DNA from: Streptomyces thermolilacinus SPC6
Lineage (GTDB): Bacteria; Actinomycetota; Actinomycetes; Streptomycetales; Streptomycetaceae
DNA: 64,000 nucleotides
Direction of reading: 5' to 3'
Assembly: GCF_000478605.2 (NCBI RefSeq)
Contig: NZ_ASHX02000001.1
Location: 496,001 to 560,000, forward strand
Position 1 is the first letter of the stretch. Each line of letters opens with the position of its first letter. The notes beneath the pieces were generated by a model. That model did not search any database. It was not told the DNA's origin and saw only the letters and a program-made list of their open reading frames with translations. Shown piece after piece: positions 26,206-40,749 of the stretch. The translations under genes were made by a program, and so were the position numbers.

Positions 26206-28866
26206 TCACCGCGCGGGCAGGTCCGAAAGCGCCCGGCGGGTCAGGGCGGCCAGGGCGTCGGCGCCGCAGGCCGCGGCCAGGTCCGCCGCGCGGGCCAGCT
26301 CGTCACGGGAGCCGAGGGCGACGCCGAGGTCGCGGCGGGCCAGGGCGCGTTCGTACGCGGACGGTGACGCCTCCAGGTGGCGCACCGCGTCCGCCAGGAG
26401 GGCGCGCGCCTCGTCGGGGGCGGCGAACAGGGCGGCGCAGCGGAGGGCTTCCCCGAGGGCGGTGCCGGTGCCGAAGCGTTCCGCGTGGGCGCGGGCGAGG
26501 TCCGCGTGGGCGGCCGCCCGGTCCGGGTCGTCGGCGGCGAGGGCGCGCGCCAGGTCGCAGGCCCAGGGCGCCCAGACGCCGTTGTGCCGGCCGCGTGCCT
26601 CCAGGGCGTGGCCCGCCGCCTCCAGTTCCTCGGCCGCCTCACGGGTCCTGCCCTCCGCGAGGAGGAGCCGCCCTCGTACGCAGGGGCCGTCGGGCAGGAC
26701 CATGGCGCTGGGCCAGGGCGGGCCGAAGGCGTACGCGTCGGCCAGTTCGCGGGCCTCCCCGGTCCTGCCCCGCGCCAGGAGCGTGTCCACCAGGAGGCAC
26801 ACGGCGTCCCACTGCACGGCCAGGCCCCGGCCCGCACGGTCGGCGAGGCGCAGCCCCTCGCGGAGGAACGACTCGGCACGGGGCAGGTCGCCCGCGCGGC
26901 GGTGGGCGAGGCCCAGCAGGGTGTGCGCGAAGGCGAGGTGGGCGCCGCTCCAGCCGGATATCTCGTACGCGCGGACGGCCTCCTCGAACAGGGCGCGGGC
27001 GCGGCCGGGCCGGTCGGTGAATGCGTACGCGATGCCGATCATGGCGGGTGTCTCAAAGCCCCACTCGGTGTCGGTCCAGCTCACCCCGGGTGCGGGGCGG
27101 CCGTCGAGGAGGGCGCGGCCGCACAGAGCGAGGACGTGGGCGGCGTCCTCGCCGCGCAGCATCGCGTCGAAGGCGCGCAGGGAGAGCAGGGCCCGTTCGG
27201 CGTCGTCGGTGCCGGGGAGGCCGTCGGCGAGCGCGGCGAGGCGCCGGGAGCGGCCGTGCGGGTCGTCCTCGGCGGCGCGGAACGACTCGTACATGAAGTG
27301 GGCCGCCTCCAGACGGGTGCGGGCGCGGCCGGGCGGGGTGCGGGCGGCTTCGGCGGCGACGGTGGCGGACGCCTCGGCCAGCTGGTTGCTGTGGGCGAGG
27401 GCCTGGCCGAGGCGCCAGGTGGCGTCGGCGCGCAGGGCCGGGTCGAGGCCGGGCAGTCCGAGCGCGGAGCGCAGGTGGGCGACGGTGGCGGCCGGTGAGG
27501 TGAGGAGGGCGGCGCAGCCCAGTTCGTACAGCACCTCGGCGTACGCCTCGGGTGGTGGGGGCTCCTGGAGGGCGCGTTCCAGGCAGCGGCGGGCCGCGTC
27601 GGGCGCGCCGACGGCCAGGTGCTCGCGGGCGGCCTCGCGGAGCTGCTCGACCAGGTCGGGGTCGTCGTCCGGGTGGACCTCCAGGAGGTGGCGGGACGCG
27701 GCGGCCGCGCCGAGGCCCTCGCGGGTGACGGCCCAGGCGGCCTGTCCGTGCATGGCGGTGCGGGTGGCGGCGGGTATGGAGCGGTACACGGCGGTCGCGA
27801 CCAGCGGGTGGGCGAACTCCAGCGGGTCGGAGCCGGTGACGATGCGGGCCTCGCGGAGTCGGGCGGCGCAGTCGGCGGCCTCGTCGGCGGGCATGCCCGC
27901 CAGGGTGGCGGCGAGCCGCAGCGGGATCTCGGTGCCCAGGACGGCGGCCGCCCAGGCGAACCGGGTGGCGGCGGTGCCGAGCGCGTGGAGGCGGGCGACC
28001 AGTCCGCTGCCGCGCGCCGACGCGCCCAGGTCGCGCAGCCGGCCGGCGGAGCGGGCGACGGGCTCCAGACTCCTGTCCCGTACGGTCGCGAGGAGCTCGA
28101 CGGTCTCGTACGGGTTGCCGCCGGTGACCGCCCACACCTCGTGGCAGAACGGGTCGTCGGTGCGGTCGCCGAGCGCGGCGCGGGCCAGGTCGGCGGTGGC
28201 GTCCTCGGTGAGGGCGTGCAGCGTGGTGGTGAGCCTGGCCTGCGCGGCGACGCGGCGCAGCAGGGTCGCGGCGGGCTCGCCCCGTTCGGCGGACGCGTCG
28301 GCGCGGTGGGCGAGGACGATCAGCAGGGGCAGGCCGGGCAGGCGTCCGGCGAACTCGGCGAGCCAGTGCAGCGACTCGGCGTCCGCCCAGTGCGCGTCGT
28401 CCACGAGGACGACGAGTGGCTGGTCGCGCCGCTGTTCGGCGAGGCTGGTGACGACCCGGTCGAGGCCGTCCCGTACGCCCTGCGGGTCGGCGAGGGGCGA
28501 GCTCGGCGCGGCCAGGCCGAGGGCGGGCGCGGTGAGCTCGAAGCGGTCGCCGAACAGCTGCCGCAGGCGTTCCTCGGACAGGGGCAGGAGGGCCGGTACG
28601 AGGAGCTGGCGCAGTACGTGGAACGGCACGGACGTGAGCGTCTCGCCGCCCTTGCCGGACAGGACGGAGCAGCGGCCCGCGGCGCGGCGGCCGATCTCCG
28701 CGAGCAGGGACGTCTTGCCGATGCCGGCCTCGCCCCGGAAGACGAGCAGTCCCCCGGTGGCGTTCTGGCCGGTCAGCGCGTCCACGGCGTGCGCGGCGAC
28801 GGCCAGTTCGCGCTCCCGCTCCAGCAGCGGTGCGGACAGCCGGTGTTCCGCCCTGGACGGCAGCAT
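26206..28866 (-). CDS. LAL-type AAA ATPase lacking the usual C-terminal LuxR HTH
   Basis: 886 residues. Walker A GEAGIGKTSLLAEI at about 45-58, Walker B PLVVLVDDAHWADAESL at about 150-166, and long helical repeats (TPR-like) from about 480 to the end. This is the architecture of large ATP-binding LuxR (LAL/MalT-type) regulators, but the protein ends at ALTRRALSDLPAR, just where the DNA-binding helix-turn-helix would normally begin. Its stop lies about 50 bp from the tRNA-Pro 5' end, overlapping the tRNA promoter region. It may be truncated or work as a non-DNA-binding STAND protein. The start ATG at 28866 follows GGGGGAG. Confidence 0.85.
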   Translation of the reverse strand: MLPSRAEHRLSAPLLERERELAVAAHAVDALTGQNATGGLLVFRGEAGIGKTSLLAEIGRRAAGRCSVLSGKGGETLTSVPFHVLRQLLVPALLPLSEERLRQLFGDRFELTAPALGLAAPSSPLADPQGVRDGLDRVVTSLAEQRRDQPLVVLVDDAHWADAESLHWLAEFAGRLPGLPLLIVLAHRADASAERGEPAATLLRRVAAQARLTTTLHALTEDATADLARAALGDRTDDPFCHEVWAVTGGNPYETVELLATVRDRSLEPVARSAGRLRDLGASARGSGLVARLHALGTAATRFAWAAAVLGTEIPLRLAATLAGMPADEAADCAARLREARIVTGSDPLEFAHPLVATAVYRSIPAATRTAMHGQAAWAVTREGLGAAAASRHLLEVHPDDDPDLVEQLREAAREHLAVGAPDAARRCLERALQEPPPPEAYAEVLYELGCAALLTSPAATVAHLRSALGLPGLDPALRADATWRLGQALAHSNQLAEASATVAAEAARTPPGRARTRLEAAHFMYESFRAAEDDPHGRSRRLAALADGLPGTDDAERALLSLRAFDAMLRGEDAAHVLALCGRALLDGRPAPGVSWTDTEWGFETPAMIGIAYAFTDRPGRARALFEEAVRAYEISGWSGAHLAFAHTLLGLAHRRAGDLPRAESFLREGLRLADRAGRGLAVQWDAVCLLVDTLLARGRTGEARELADAYAFGPPWPSAMVLPDGPCVRGRLLLAEGRTREAAEELEAAGHALEARGRHNGVWAPWACDLARALAADDPDRAAAHADLARAHAERFGTGTALGEALRCAALFAAPDEARALLADAVRHLEASPSAYERALARRDLGVALGSRDELARAADLAAACGADALAALTRRALSDLPAR

Positions 28867-28992
28867 CCGCTCCCCCTTTCTCGTATGTACGTTCGAGAGC
28901 AAGGGTAGTCGGCCGCGCCTCGGAGAGGGGACGATTCGGGCCGTCCGGGCGCAGGCGGGCACGCGCGGGCCCGGTGCGGGGACAATGGGCGG

Positions 28993-29634
28993 ATGGACAG
29001 GGCTCGCAGGGACCGTGACGTGGAGGGGCGCGCCCGTAACGCGCGGCCCAGGGACGGGCTGGGCCGGCCGCTCCCCTACGGGTCGCCGGGTGTGGAGCGG
29101 CAGCCCGAGGGTGTGGAGCGCCCGCCCGAGGAGAGCCTGCGGGAGGCGCAGCGGCTGCTGGACGCGGGGCTGCCGTTCCACGCCCACGAGGTGCTGGAGG
29201 ACGCCTGGAAAGCGTGCGGCGACGCGGGGCGCGGGGAGGAACGCGAGCTGTGGCGGGGCCTGGCGCAACTGGCGGTGGGGCTGACCCACGCGGCGCGCGG
29301 GAACGCCTCGGGCGGCGCGCGGCTGCTGCTGCGCGGCGCGGACCGGATCGTCCCCTACGGGGGCGGGGCCGAGGCGTCGGCACCTGGGTCGTACGAGACC
29401 GGGGCAGCGAGGCCCGGGTCGGACGAGGGCGGGGCTTCGGGGCCGTACGGGATCGACGTGGACGGCCTCGTGAGGTGGGCGCGCGGCCTGGCGGAACGGC
29501 TGGGCGGGGGCGTGGACGGCGGCCCGGGTCCCGGCGGCGACCGGAGCAGGGGTACGGGCCCTGCCGGGGGTTCCGGTCCGGGCGCGGTGGTGGTGGACCC
29601 GGTCGTGGAGGCACCGCGCCTGACCGGGCGTTAG
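28993..29634 (+). CDS. DUF309 domain-containing protein
   Basis: 213 residues. The DUF309 core spans about 45-115: EAQRLLDAGLPFHAHEVLEDAWKAC with the conserved H-x-x-E-x-x-W motif, then LWRGLAQLAVGLTHAARGN. Tails on both sides are Gly/Pro/Arg-rich and poorly conserved. The family is small and helical, of unknown function. Divergent from the LAL gene, sharing a 126-bp promoter region. Confidence 0.8.
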   Translation: MDRARRDRDVEGRARNARPRDGLGRPLPYGSPGVERQPEGVERPPEESLREAQRLLDAGLPFHAHEVLEDAWKACGDAGRGEERELWRGLAQLAVGLTHAARGNASGGARLLLRGADRIVPYGGGAEASAPGSYETGAARPGSDEGGASGPYGIDVDGLVRWARGLAERLGGGVDGGPGPGGDRSRGTGPAGGSGPGAVVVDPVVEAPRLTGR

Positions 29635-29690
29635 GGCGGGCGCGCCGGAGATCGGCCGGAAACGTGCGGTGCCCGCACCCGGCGGTACGG

Positions 29691-30071
29691 TCACGCGCCG
29701 CCGAGCAGGTCGCGCAGCACGGCGGCGTGGCCGCGCTCCGGGTCCTTGGCGGCCGTGAGCAGCGTGAGCGGGCCCTTCCGGGCGAGCTCCCGGACACGGT
29801 CGAGGGCCTCGGCGGCGGCGGGTTCGGCGAGCTCGGCCTCGTACCGGCGGCGGAACTCCTCGAACGACTCGTCCGGCTCCCCGTCCGCCGCGTGGAACCA
29901 GCGGCGCAGCTCCGTCGACGGTGTGAGGGACTTGGGCCACTCGTCGATCCGCGCCTCCGCCTTGGCCAGCCCGCGCGGCCACAGCCGGTCCACGAGCACC
30001 CGCACGCCGTCGCGGGGCCCGGGAGGCTCGTACACTCGCCGCAGCCGGATTCGGGACACGGAACGACTCAC
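29691..30071 (-). CDS. DUF488 family protein
   Basis: 126 residues. RVYEPPGPRDGVRVLVDRLWPRGLAKAEARIDEW is the signature of the DUF488 (YeaO-type) family; LRRWFHAADGEPDESFEEFRRRYEAEL and GPLTLLTAAKDPERGHAAVLRDLL complete it. Function is unknown. The GTG at 30071 is chosen because it is preceded by a G-rich site and the conserved domain starts at once; the frame is open for another 160 codons of low-complexity sequence. It converges on the DUF309 gene. Confidence 0.85.
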   Translation of the reverse strand: MSRSVSRIRLRRVYEPPGPRDGVRVLVDRLWPRGLAKAEARIDEWPKSLTPSTELRRWFHAADGEPDESFEEFRRRYEAELAEPAAAEALDRVRELARKGPLTLLTAAKDPERGHAAVLRDLLGGA

Positions 30072-30393
30072 GCCCCCAGCCTCCCCCGGCGCCGACGCCC
30101 CGGCAACGCCCACCGCCCGACCGGACGACCCGGGGAGCCCCGGCCCCGCTCCAGCCCCTCCCCCGCACCACCGGGAGGCGGCCCCCGAAAGCACCACAGC
30201 GCTGCCCCCGGCACCGGGCGGGCCGGGCCGGGGCAGAGGCCCGCACCCCCGCCGGGCAGGCTCGGGGGTGCGGGGTGGCGGGGGCCGGGTGGGCCGGAGG
30301 ATCAGGGGGCCGGGTCCGGAGGACGTGGGGCCGCGGCCGCCCCCTGTGGCCCGGGCACCCCGCCTGGCGTGACGTTTCGGCCAGGGGCCGCGG
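30072..30393. other. 320-bp spacer between DUF488 gene and protease
   Basis: GC-rich low-complexity sequence with Pro/Gly/Arg-type codon runs in all frames. No gene, RNA or clear hairpin identified. Confidence 0.4.
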
Positions 30394-31761
30394 CTACACC
30401 CGCTGCCAGAGCGCCGGGGTGTTCGGCGGCTCCCAGCCGACCTGGGCCTGGTGCGTCTGGAGGCAGCGGTAGGTGGCGCCGCCGTACGTGACCTGGGCGC
30501 CGGCGTTGTACACCGTGCCCGCCGCCCACGTGCCGCCCGGCTCGCCCGGAGGCTCACCCGGCCCCGGGCCCGGGTCGGTCGTCGTGGTGAGCGTCAGCGC
30601 GTACGTCTGGAGCAGCGGGTTGATCGGCTGGTGGTACGTCGTGCCGCCCGTGCGGCAGTTGCCGGAGCCACCGGAGGTGACGCCCTGGGCCTGGCTGCCC
30701 GAGATGTACGAGCCGCCCGAGTCGCCCGGCTCGGCGCACACGGACGTGCGGGTCACGCCGCTGACCGTGCCCTCCGGGTAGGTGACGCTCGTGTTGTGCT
30801 GCTGGACCGTCCCGCAGTGCCAGCCGGTGGTGGACCCGGAGCGGCAGACCGACGCGCCGACGACGGCCTGCGTGGAGCCGGTGACCTGGACGTTCTGGCC
30901 GCTCGCGCCCTTGACGTACGGGGTGGAGCGCCAGTTGCTGTTGGCCGCCACCCACGCCATGTCGCGGCCCGGGAAGCTGGAGCCCTGGAAGGTGCCCTGG
31001 GCGACCTGGTTGAAGCCGCTGGTGGCGGTGCCCACGCGCCCGCAGTGCCCGGCGGTGGCGAAGCCGTGCTGGGTGCCCTTGGTGATGGCGAAGCCGACCG
31101 AGCAGCGGCCGCCGCCCATGTAGTACGCGTCGCCGCCCCGGATGTCGTAGAGGGCGCGCGGCCGTTCGGCGGACGTCTCGACGCGGACGAGGGACCGGTC
31201 GACGGCCGCGGTCTTCAGGAACGCCTCCGCTGCGGCCCGCTTGACGGCGTTGACGGTGACGGAGTTGGTGCGCACGTCCACGTACCAGACGGGCACGTCC
31301 CGGGTGTTGACGCGGGCGGCGGCCCGGTCGAGGGCGGACTTGGCGGCGTCGAGGCGGGCCAGGGTGTGGCGGACCACCCGGGCTTCGGCGCCCGCGGCGC
31401 GGATCGCGGAGGCGTCGGCGGGGTCCGTGGTGGCGACGGTGAGGGTCGCCGACTCGGCGCCCTGCACCCAGGCGCCCGCGTAGTCAGCGCCGAGGGTGCC
31501 GCCGAGGCGTCCGGCGACGGCTCCGGCCTCGGCCTCGTTGACCAGGCGGCGCTGGGCCTGGGACGCGCTCAGCCCCAAGTCCCGCTGCATCGCGGCCAGT
31601 ACCTCGGGGGACGTCTTGTCGGCGCCCATGCTGACGGCCGCCGACGGGGTCGCGGCGGGCGGTGCGGGCGTCGCGGCCGCCGCGCCGGGGAGCGCGGTGA
31701 GCACGAGCGCGCCGACGGCGGCCGCGGCGGCGAACGCGGCTCCGGCGTGTCTGTGGAGCAT
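30394..31761 (-). CDS. Secreted streptogrisin-type S1 serine protease with chitin-binding module
   Basis: 455 residues, a preproenzyme. Signal peptide with core FAAAAAVGALVLTALPGAAA (about 9-28); an alpha-lytic-type pro-domain at about 45-205; mature protease from about 207. Catalytic triad visible: His in FATAGHCGRVG, Asp in GRDMAWVAA, Ser in EPGDSGGSYI. A linker TTTTDPGPGPGEPPGEPGG leads to a CBM5/12 chitin-binding domain, WAAGTVYNAGAQVTYGGATYRCLQ...WEPPN. This is the streptogrisin C layout. It would degrade protein associated with chitin. Divergent from no gene; next to LysR. Confidence 0.92.
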   Translation of the reverse strand: MLHRHAGAAFAAAAAVGALVLTALPGAAAATPAPPAATPSAAVSMGADKTSPEVLAAMQRDLGLSASQAQRRLVNEAEAGAVAGRLGGTLGADYAGAWVQGAESATLTVATTDPADASAIRAAGAEARVVRHTLARLDAAKSALDRAAARVNTRDVPVWYVDVRTNSVTVNAVKRAAAEAFLKTAAVDRSLVRVETSAERPRALYDIRGGDAYYMGGGRCSVGFAITKGTQHGFATAGHCGRVGTATSGFNQVAQGTFQGSSFPGRDMAWVAANSNWRSTPYVKGASGQNVQVTGSTQAVVGASVCRSGSTTGWHCGTVQQHNTSVTYPEGTVSGVTRTSVCAEPGDSGGSYISGSQAQGVTSGGSGNCRTGGTTYHQPINPLLQTYALTLTTTTDPGPGPGEPPGEPGGTWAAGTVYNAGAQVTYGGATYRCLQTHQAQVGWEPPNTPALWQRV

Positions 31762-31852
31762 CGGGTGTTCTCCTCGGGTTCGGTGGGGGTTCCGAAACCG
31801 TAGGTGTTGCCGAGCGGCCCTCAGAAGATGTCGTTTTTCCCTCTGTTCGGCG

Positions 31853-35192
<3,340 letters not shown>

Positions 35193-35221
35193 CGCCCGGC
35201 GGTCATCCGCCGACCACGTGC

Positions 35222-35257
35222 GCGGGCCGCGCCGGACACCAGTCCGGCGCGGCCCGC
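35222..35257 (+). terminator. Terminator of icd
   Basis: A perfect 16-bp inverted repeat, GCGGGCCGCGCCGGAC with loop acca, lies 30 bp after the icd stop. Confidence 0.85.
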
Positions 35258-35406
35258 CGCCGTTCCCCCGAGCGGGGCCCCTCGCCGCGGCGCCGTGCCG
35301 CGCCGACCGCCGACGCCGCGAACCGGGCATATCCTGAAATGGACCTCGATACATTCTCCAAGATCTCCCTCTCCCCGCCGAGAGGGACGAGCTGAGGGGT
35401 GTCGCG

Positions 35407-37280
<1,874 letters not shown>

Positions 37281-37284
<4 letters not shown>

Positions 37285-38030
37285 GGCGGGAACGCTTCCG
37301 CGTCGAGAGCCGCCGGGACCGGCGCCTGATGCTGGCCCCGCCGCCGTCGGACCGCACCGGCCCGTCCGGGTCACCTCACGGCGTCGCCGGTGACGATGTC
37401 AGGAGTACGGCTCCGAGTGCCGCGGGCGGTGCGAACAGTGCCCGGCGGGGCACGGAGGCGCCGGACACCACGGGTCGCTCCGGCGCCCCGCCCTCGTCGA
37501 GCGCCCCGCCCGCCGGTCACACCACCGGCCCGGGCTCCGCGAGGGGCGCGGGACCCGGTGGCGCGGGCTCCGCGACCGGCGCGGGTGGCGGCGGGGTGGT
37601 GGCCGTGGCGGCGGCGCTGGGCGAGCGGACGCGTGACCTCCAGCGGCTCAAGGCGGAGTACGACAACTACCGCGGCCGGGTCCACCGCGACCGCCTCGCC
37701 GTCCGTGAGATCGCCGTGGCGAACGTCCTGGCCCGGCTGCTGCCCGTCCTGGACGCCGTCGCGGAGGCGGGTCGGAACGGGGAGCTGACGGGCGGGTTCC
37801 TGCGCGTGGCGCGACAGCTGGAGGACGAGCTGGCCGCGCTGGGGCTCGCGGCGTTCGGCGCGCCGGGCGAGCCGTTCGATCCGCGCGTCCACGAGGCGGT
37901 CGCGTACCGGGTGTCGGACGGCGTGGAGCGGCCGGTGTGCGCGGAGGTGGTGCGCCCCGGGTACCGGGTGGGCGGCCAGCTGCTGCGCCCCGCCGACGTC
38001 GTGGTGACGGGGCCACCCGCCGCCCGGTGA
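37281..38030 (+). CDS. grpE: GrpE-type nucleotide exchange factor with long N-terminal extension
   Basis: 249 residues. The GrpE coiled coil and beta-wing occupy about 105-245: [77 protein letters not shown]. The first 100 residues are Gly/Ala/Pro/Ser-rich and disordered, longer than usual. Starts with ATGA overlap on dnaK, so the two are co-translated. Releases ADP from DnaK. Confidence 0.9.
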
Positions 38031-38108
38031 ACGTGCGGGGCGGCGCGGCTGCGGGGAGGATGGTGCGACGGCGCGGCAGCCGTGGAAGCGGCCCAGGTGG
38101 TGAACGCG

Positions 38109-40277
38109 ATGGATGCCCGGCACCCGACCCCCGGCGACGGTGACCCTGCGGCCGTCCCCCCTGCCACGGGCACGCCACCGCCACCGGAGCGGGACGCGCC
38201 GCCCGGGCAGGGCGTACCGCCCGGGGCCGGGGCGCGGGACGATGTCAGGGCCTCGCCGCCCGGGGGGCTCCTGGACATACTGAACGTCGCCGCCGTCGTG
38301 CTGGACGACCAGGGGCGGATCGTCCTGTGGAGCCCGCAGGCCGAGGACGTGTTCGGGTACACGGCGCAGGAGGCGCTCGGCCGGTTCGCGGCGCGGCTGC
38401 TGGTCCGCGAGGAGCACTTCGGCCTGGTCGTGGACCTGTTCGCGCAGGTCATGCACGAGGGGCTGAGCTGGGCCGGGGTGTTCCCGGTGCGGCACAAGGA
38501 CGGCGGCACGCGGCTGCTGGAGTTCCGCAACATGCGGCTGCGCGGTGAGAGCGGCGACCTGTACGCGCTGGGCCTGGCCACCGACCAGTCCACGCTGCGC
38601 GCCGTGGAGCGGGACGTGGCGCTGTCCACCCGGCTGGTCGCGCAGTCCCCGATCGGGCTCGCCGTACTGGACACGAACCTGCGGTTCCTGTCGGTGAACC
38701 CGGCGCTGGCCCGGTTGACCGGCGTCCCCGCCGAGGAGCACACCGGCCGCACCCTGCGCGAGACGCTGTCGTTCCTCGATGTGGCGCCCGTCGAGTCGGC
38801 GCTGCGCCGGGTGCTGCGCACGGGCGCGCCGCTGGTCGACCAGACCCTGGTGGGGCGCGCCCCGGCGGACCCGGAGCAGGACCACGCCTGGTCGGTGTCG
38901 TACTACCGGCTGGAGGCCGGCAACGGCAAGGTGCTGGGCCTGGCGGTGTCCGTCGTGGACATCACGGACCGGCACGGCGCGGCGACCGAGGCGGCCCGCG
39001 CCCGGCAGCGGCTCGCCATGGTCGCCGACGCGTCGGTGCGGGTGGGGACGTCGCTCGACCTGGAGCGCACCGCCCGTGAACTGGCCGACCTCATGGTGCC
39101 GGACCTCGCCGACGCGGCCGCCGTGGACGTGCTGGACGCGGTGCTCCGTACGCCCGGGGAGCCCGGCGCGCCCGGGACGGCCACGGCGCGAAGGAGGCTG
39201 TTCCGCCCGTTGGCCACCGCCCCGGCGGGCGCGCGGGACGGCCGTGCGGGCGGGCACGCCGTTCCGTACGAGGCGGACGACGAGGGCCTGGTCGCGCGGT
39301 GTGTCGCGACGGGCGAGCCGTATCTCGTCCGCCGGGTCGCCGCCGCCGACCTGCCGCGCCTCGTGCGCGGCGGCGAGACCCCGGACGACCTGGCGCGGGA
39401 GGGCCTCCGCTCGTACCTGGTGGTGCCGCTGACCGCGCGGGGCACCGTGCTGGGCGCCCTGACGCTGCGCCGCACCCGCGCTCCGGAGCCGTTCGACGAG
39501 GACGACCTGGTCCTGGCGCGGGAGCTGGCGGGGCGCGCGGCCGTCGCCGTGGACAACGCCCGCTCCTACCAGCGGGAGCACGACACGGTGCTCACCCTCC
39601 AGCGCTCCCTCCTCCCCCACGCCCCGGAGCCGCGCCCCGGCCTGGACCTCGCGCACCGCTACGCACCGGCGGGCGCGGCCGGGGAGGTCGGCGGCGACTG
39701 GTTCGACGTGATCCCGCTCGCCGACGACAAGACGGCGCTGGTCGTGGGCGACGTCATGGGCAGCGGTGTCTCGGCGGCCACCACCATGGGCCAGCTGCGC
39801 ACGACGACCCGGGCGCTCGCGGACCTGGACCTGGACCCGGCGGAGCTGCTGCGCCATGTGGACCGCAGCACGACGGGCCTGCGGGACTCGACGGCGACCT
39901 GCGTGTACGGGGTGTACGACCCGCGCCGCCGGGAGTTCCGGGTCTCCAACGCGGGCCACCTGCCTCCGGTGCGCGTCCCCCCGGACGGTCCGCCCCGGCT
40001 CGTCGGCCTGCCGACCGGGGTGCCGCTGGGCGTCGGCGGGGTGCCGTTCGACACGACGACGGTCGCCCTGGGCGCGGGCGACCGGCTGGTGCTGTACACG
40101 GACGGCCTGGTCGAGGTGCGGAGCCAGTCCATCGACACGCGCCTGGAGCGGCTGCTCGCCCTGCTGCGGGACACGGGCGGCCGGTCGCTGGACGCGGTGT
40201 GCGACGAGGTACTGGAGGCCATGCGGGACCCGGAGGTGCACGACGACGTGGCGCTGCTGGTCGCCCGCGTCCACTGA
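38109..40277 (+). CDS. PAS-PAS-GAF-SpoIIE (PP2C) phosphatase
   Basis: 722 residues. PAS 1 at about 60-170 (LNVAAVVLDDQGRIVLWSPQAEDVFGYTAQEALG), PAS 2 at about 180-290 (SPIGLAVLDTNLRFLSVNPALARLTGVPAEEHTG), GAF at about 305-480, and the SpoIIE phosphatase domain at about 490-720 (YAPAGAAGEVGGDWFDVIPLADD, VVGDVMGSGVSAATTMGQLR, NAGHLPPV, VLYTDGLVEVRS, DDVALLVARV). The metal-binding Asp residues are all present. Such proteins dephosphorylate STAS anti-anti-sigma factors in response to signals; the STAS gene just downstream is a likely target or partner. N-terminal 55 residues are disordered. Confidence 0.93.
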   Translation: MDARHPTPGDGDPAAVPPATGTPPPPERDAPPGQGVPPGAGARDDVRASPPGGLLDILNVAAVVLDDQGRIVLWSPQAEDVFGYTAQEALGRFAARLLVREEHFGLVVDLFAQVMHEGLSWAGVFPVRHKDGGTRLLEFRNMRLRGESGDLYALGLATDQSTLRAVERDVALSTRLVAQSPIGLAVLDTNLRFLSVNPALARLTGVPAEEHTGRTLRETLSFLDVAPVESALRRVLRTGAPLVDQTLVGRAPADPEQDHAWSVSYYRLEAGNGKVLGLAVSVVDITDRHGAATEAARARQRLAMVADASVRVGTSLDLERTARELADLMVPDLADAAAVDVLDAVLRTPGEPGAPGTATARRRLFRPLATAPAGARDGRAGGHAVPYEADDEGLVARCVATGEPYLVRRVAAADLPRLVRGGETPDDLAREGLRSYLVVPLTARGTVLGALTLRRTRAPEPFDEDDLVLARELAGRAAVAVDNARSYQREHDTVLTLQRSLLPHAPEPRPGLDLAHRYAPAGAAGEVGGDWFDVIPLADDKTALVVGDVMGSGVSAATTMGQLRTTTRALADLDLDPAELLRHVDRSTTGLRDSTATCVYGVYDPRRREFRVSNAGHLPPVRVPPDGPPRLVGLPTGVPLGVGGVPFDTTTVALGAGDRLVLYTDGLVEVRSQSIDTRLERLLALLRDTGGRSLDAVCDEVLEAMRDPEVHDDVALLVARVH

Positions 40278-40320
40278 CCGTCCCGGGAGGCCCGGGCGCG
40301 GTGGCCGTTCTTGGGGGACG

Positions 40321-40707
40321 ATGGAAGGGCAAGAGGAGCCCGACGGCGAGGAGGTCGTGGTGACAGCCGACGGCACGGGGCGCCCCGCCTCGCGGCAGGC
40401 GCCGCCCTTGGTGATCGAGTCGGCCGTGGGAGGACGGGCCGTCCTGGTGTTCTCCGGGGAGCTGGAGGCGCACGCGGTGGGCCCGCTGGAGGAGAAGCTC
40501 GGGGACCCGCGCCTGCGGGACGCGGCCGAGTGGGAGCTGCGCATGCACGGGCTGACCCGCCTGGACCTGCCCTGCGCGTACGCGCTGCTCCGCGCGGCCA
40601 CGGTCCGCGACACCCCGGCCGTGCTGCATGTGCGCGGCGCGCACCGCGGCGTACGGCGGTCGCTGCGGGAAGCGGGCCTCGACACGGTGGCGACGTTCGA
40701 GGGCTGA
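40321..40707 (+). CDS. STAS-domain protein (anti-sigma factor antagonist-like)
   Basis: 128 residues. LVIESAVGGRAVLVFSGELEAHAVGPLEEKL then LRMHGLTRLDLPCAYALLRAATVRDTPAVLHVRGAHRGVRRSLREAGL follow the STAS fold. The usual phosphorylatable Ser in D-S-S-G is replaced (LTRLDLPCAY), so partner-switching by phosphorylation may be lost. Starts 43 bp after the SpoIIE gene, same strand; a GGGG site precedes the ATG. Confidence 0.75.
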   Translation: MEGQEEPDGEEVVVTADGTGRPASRQAPPLVIESAVGGRAVLVFSGELEAHAVGPLEEKLGDPRLRDAAEWELRMHGLTRLDLPCAYALLRAATVRDTPAVLHVRGAHRGVRRSLREAGLDTVATFEG

Positions 40708-40749
40708 GCCCCGCCTCCCGGGCCTCCGGCCCGTAGTGCCCGGCGCCCC

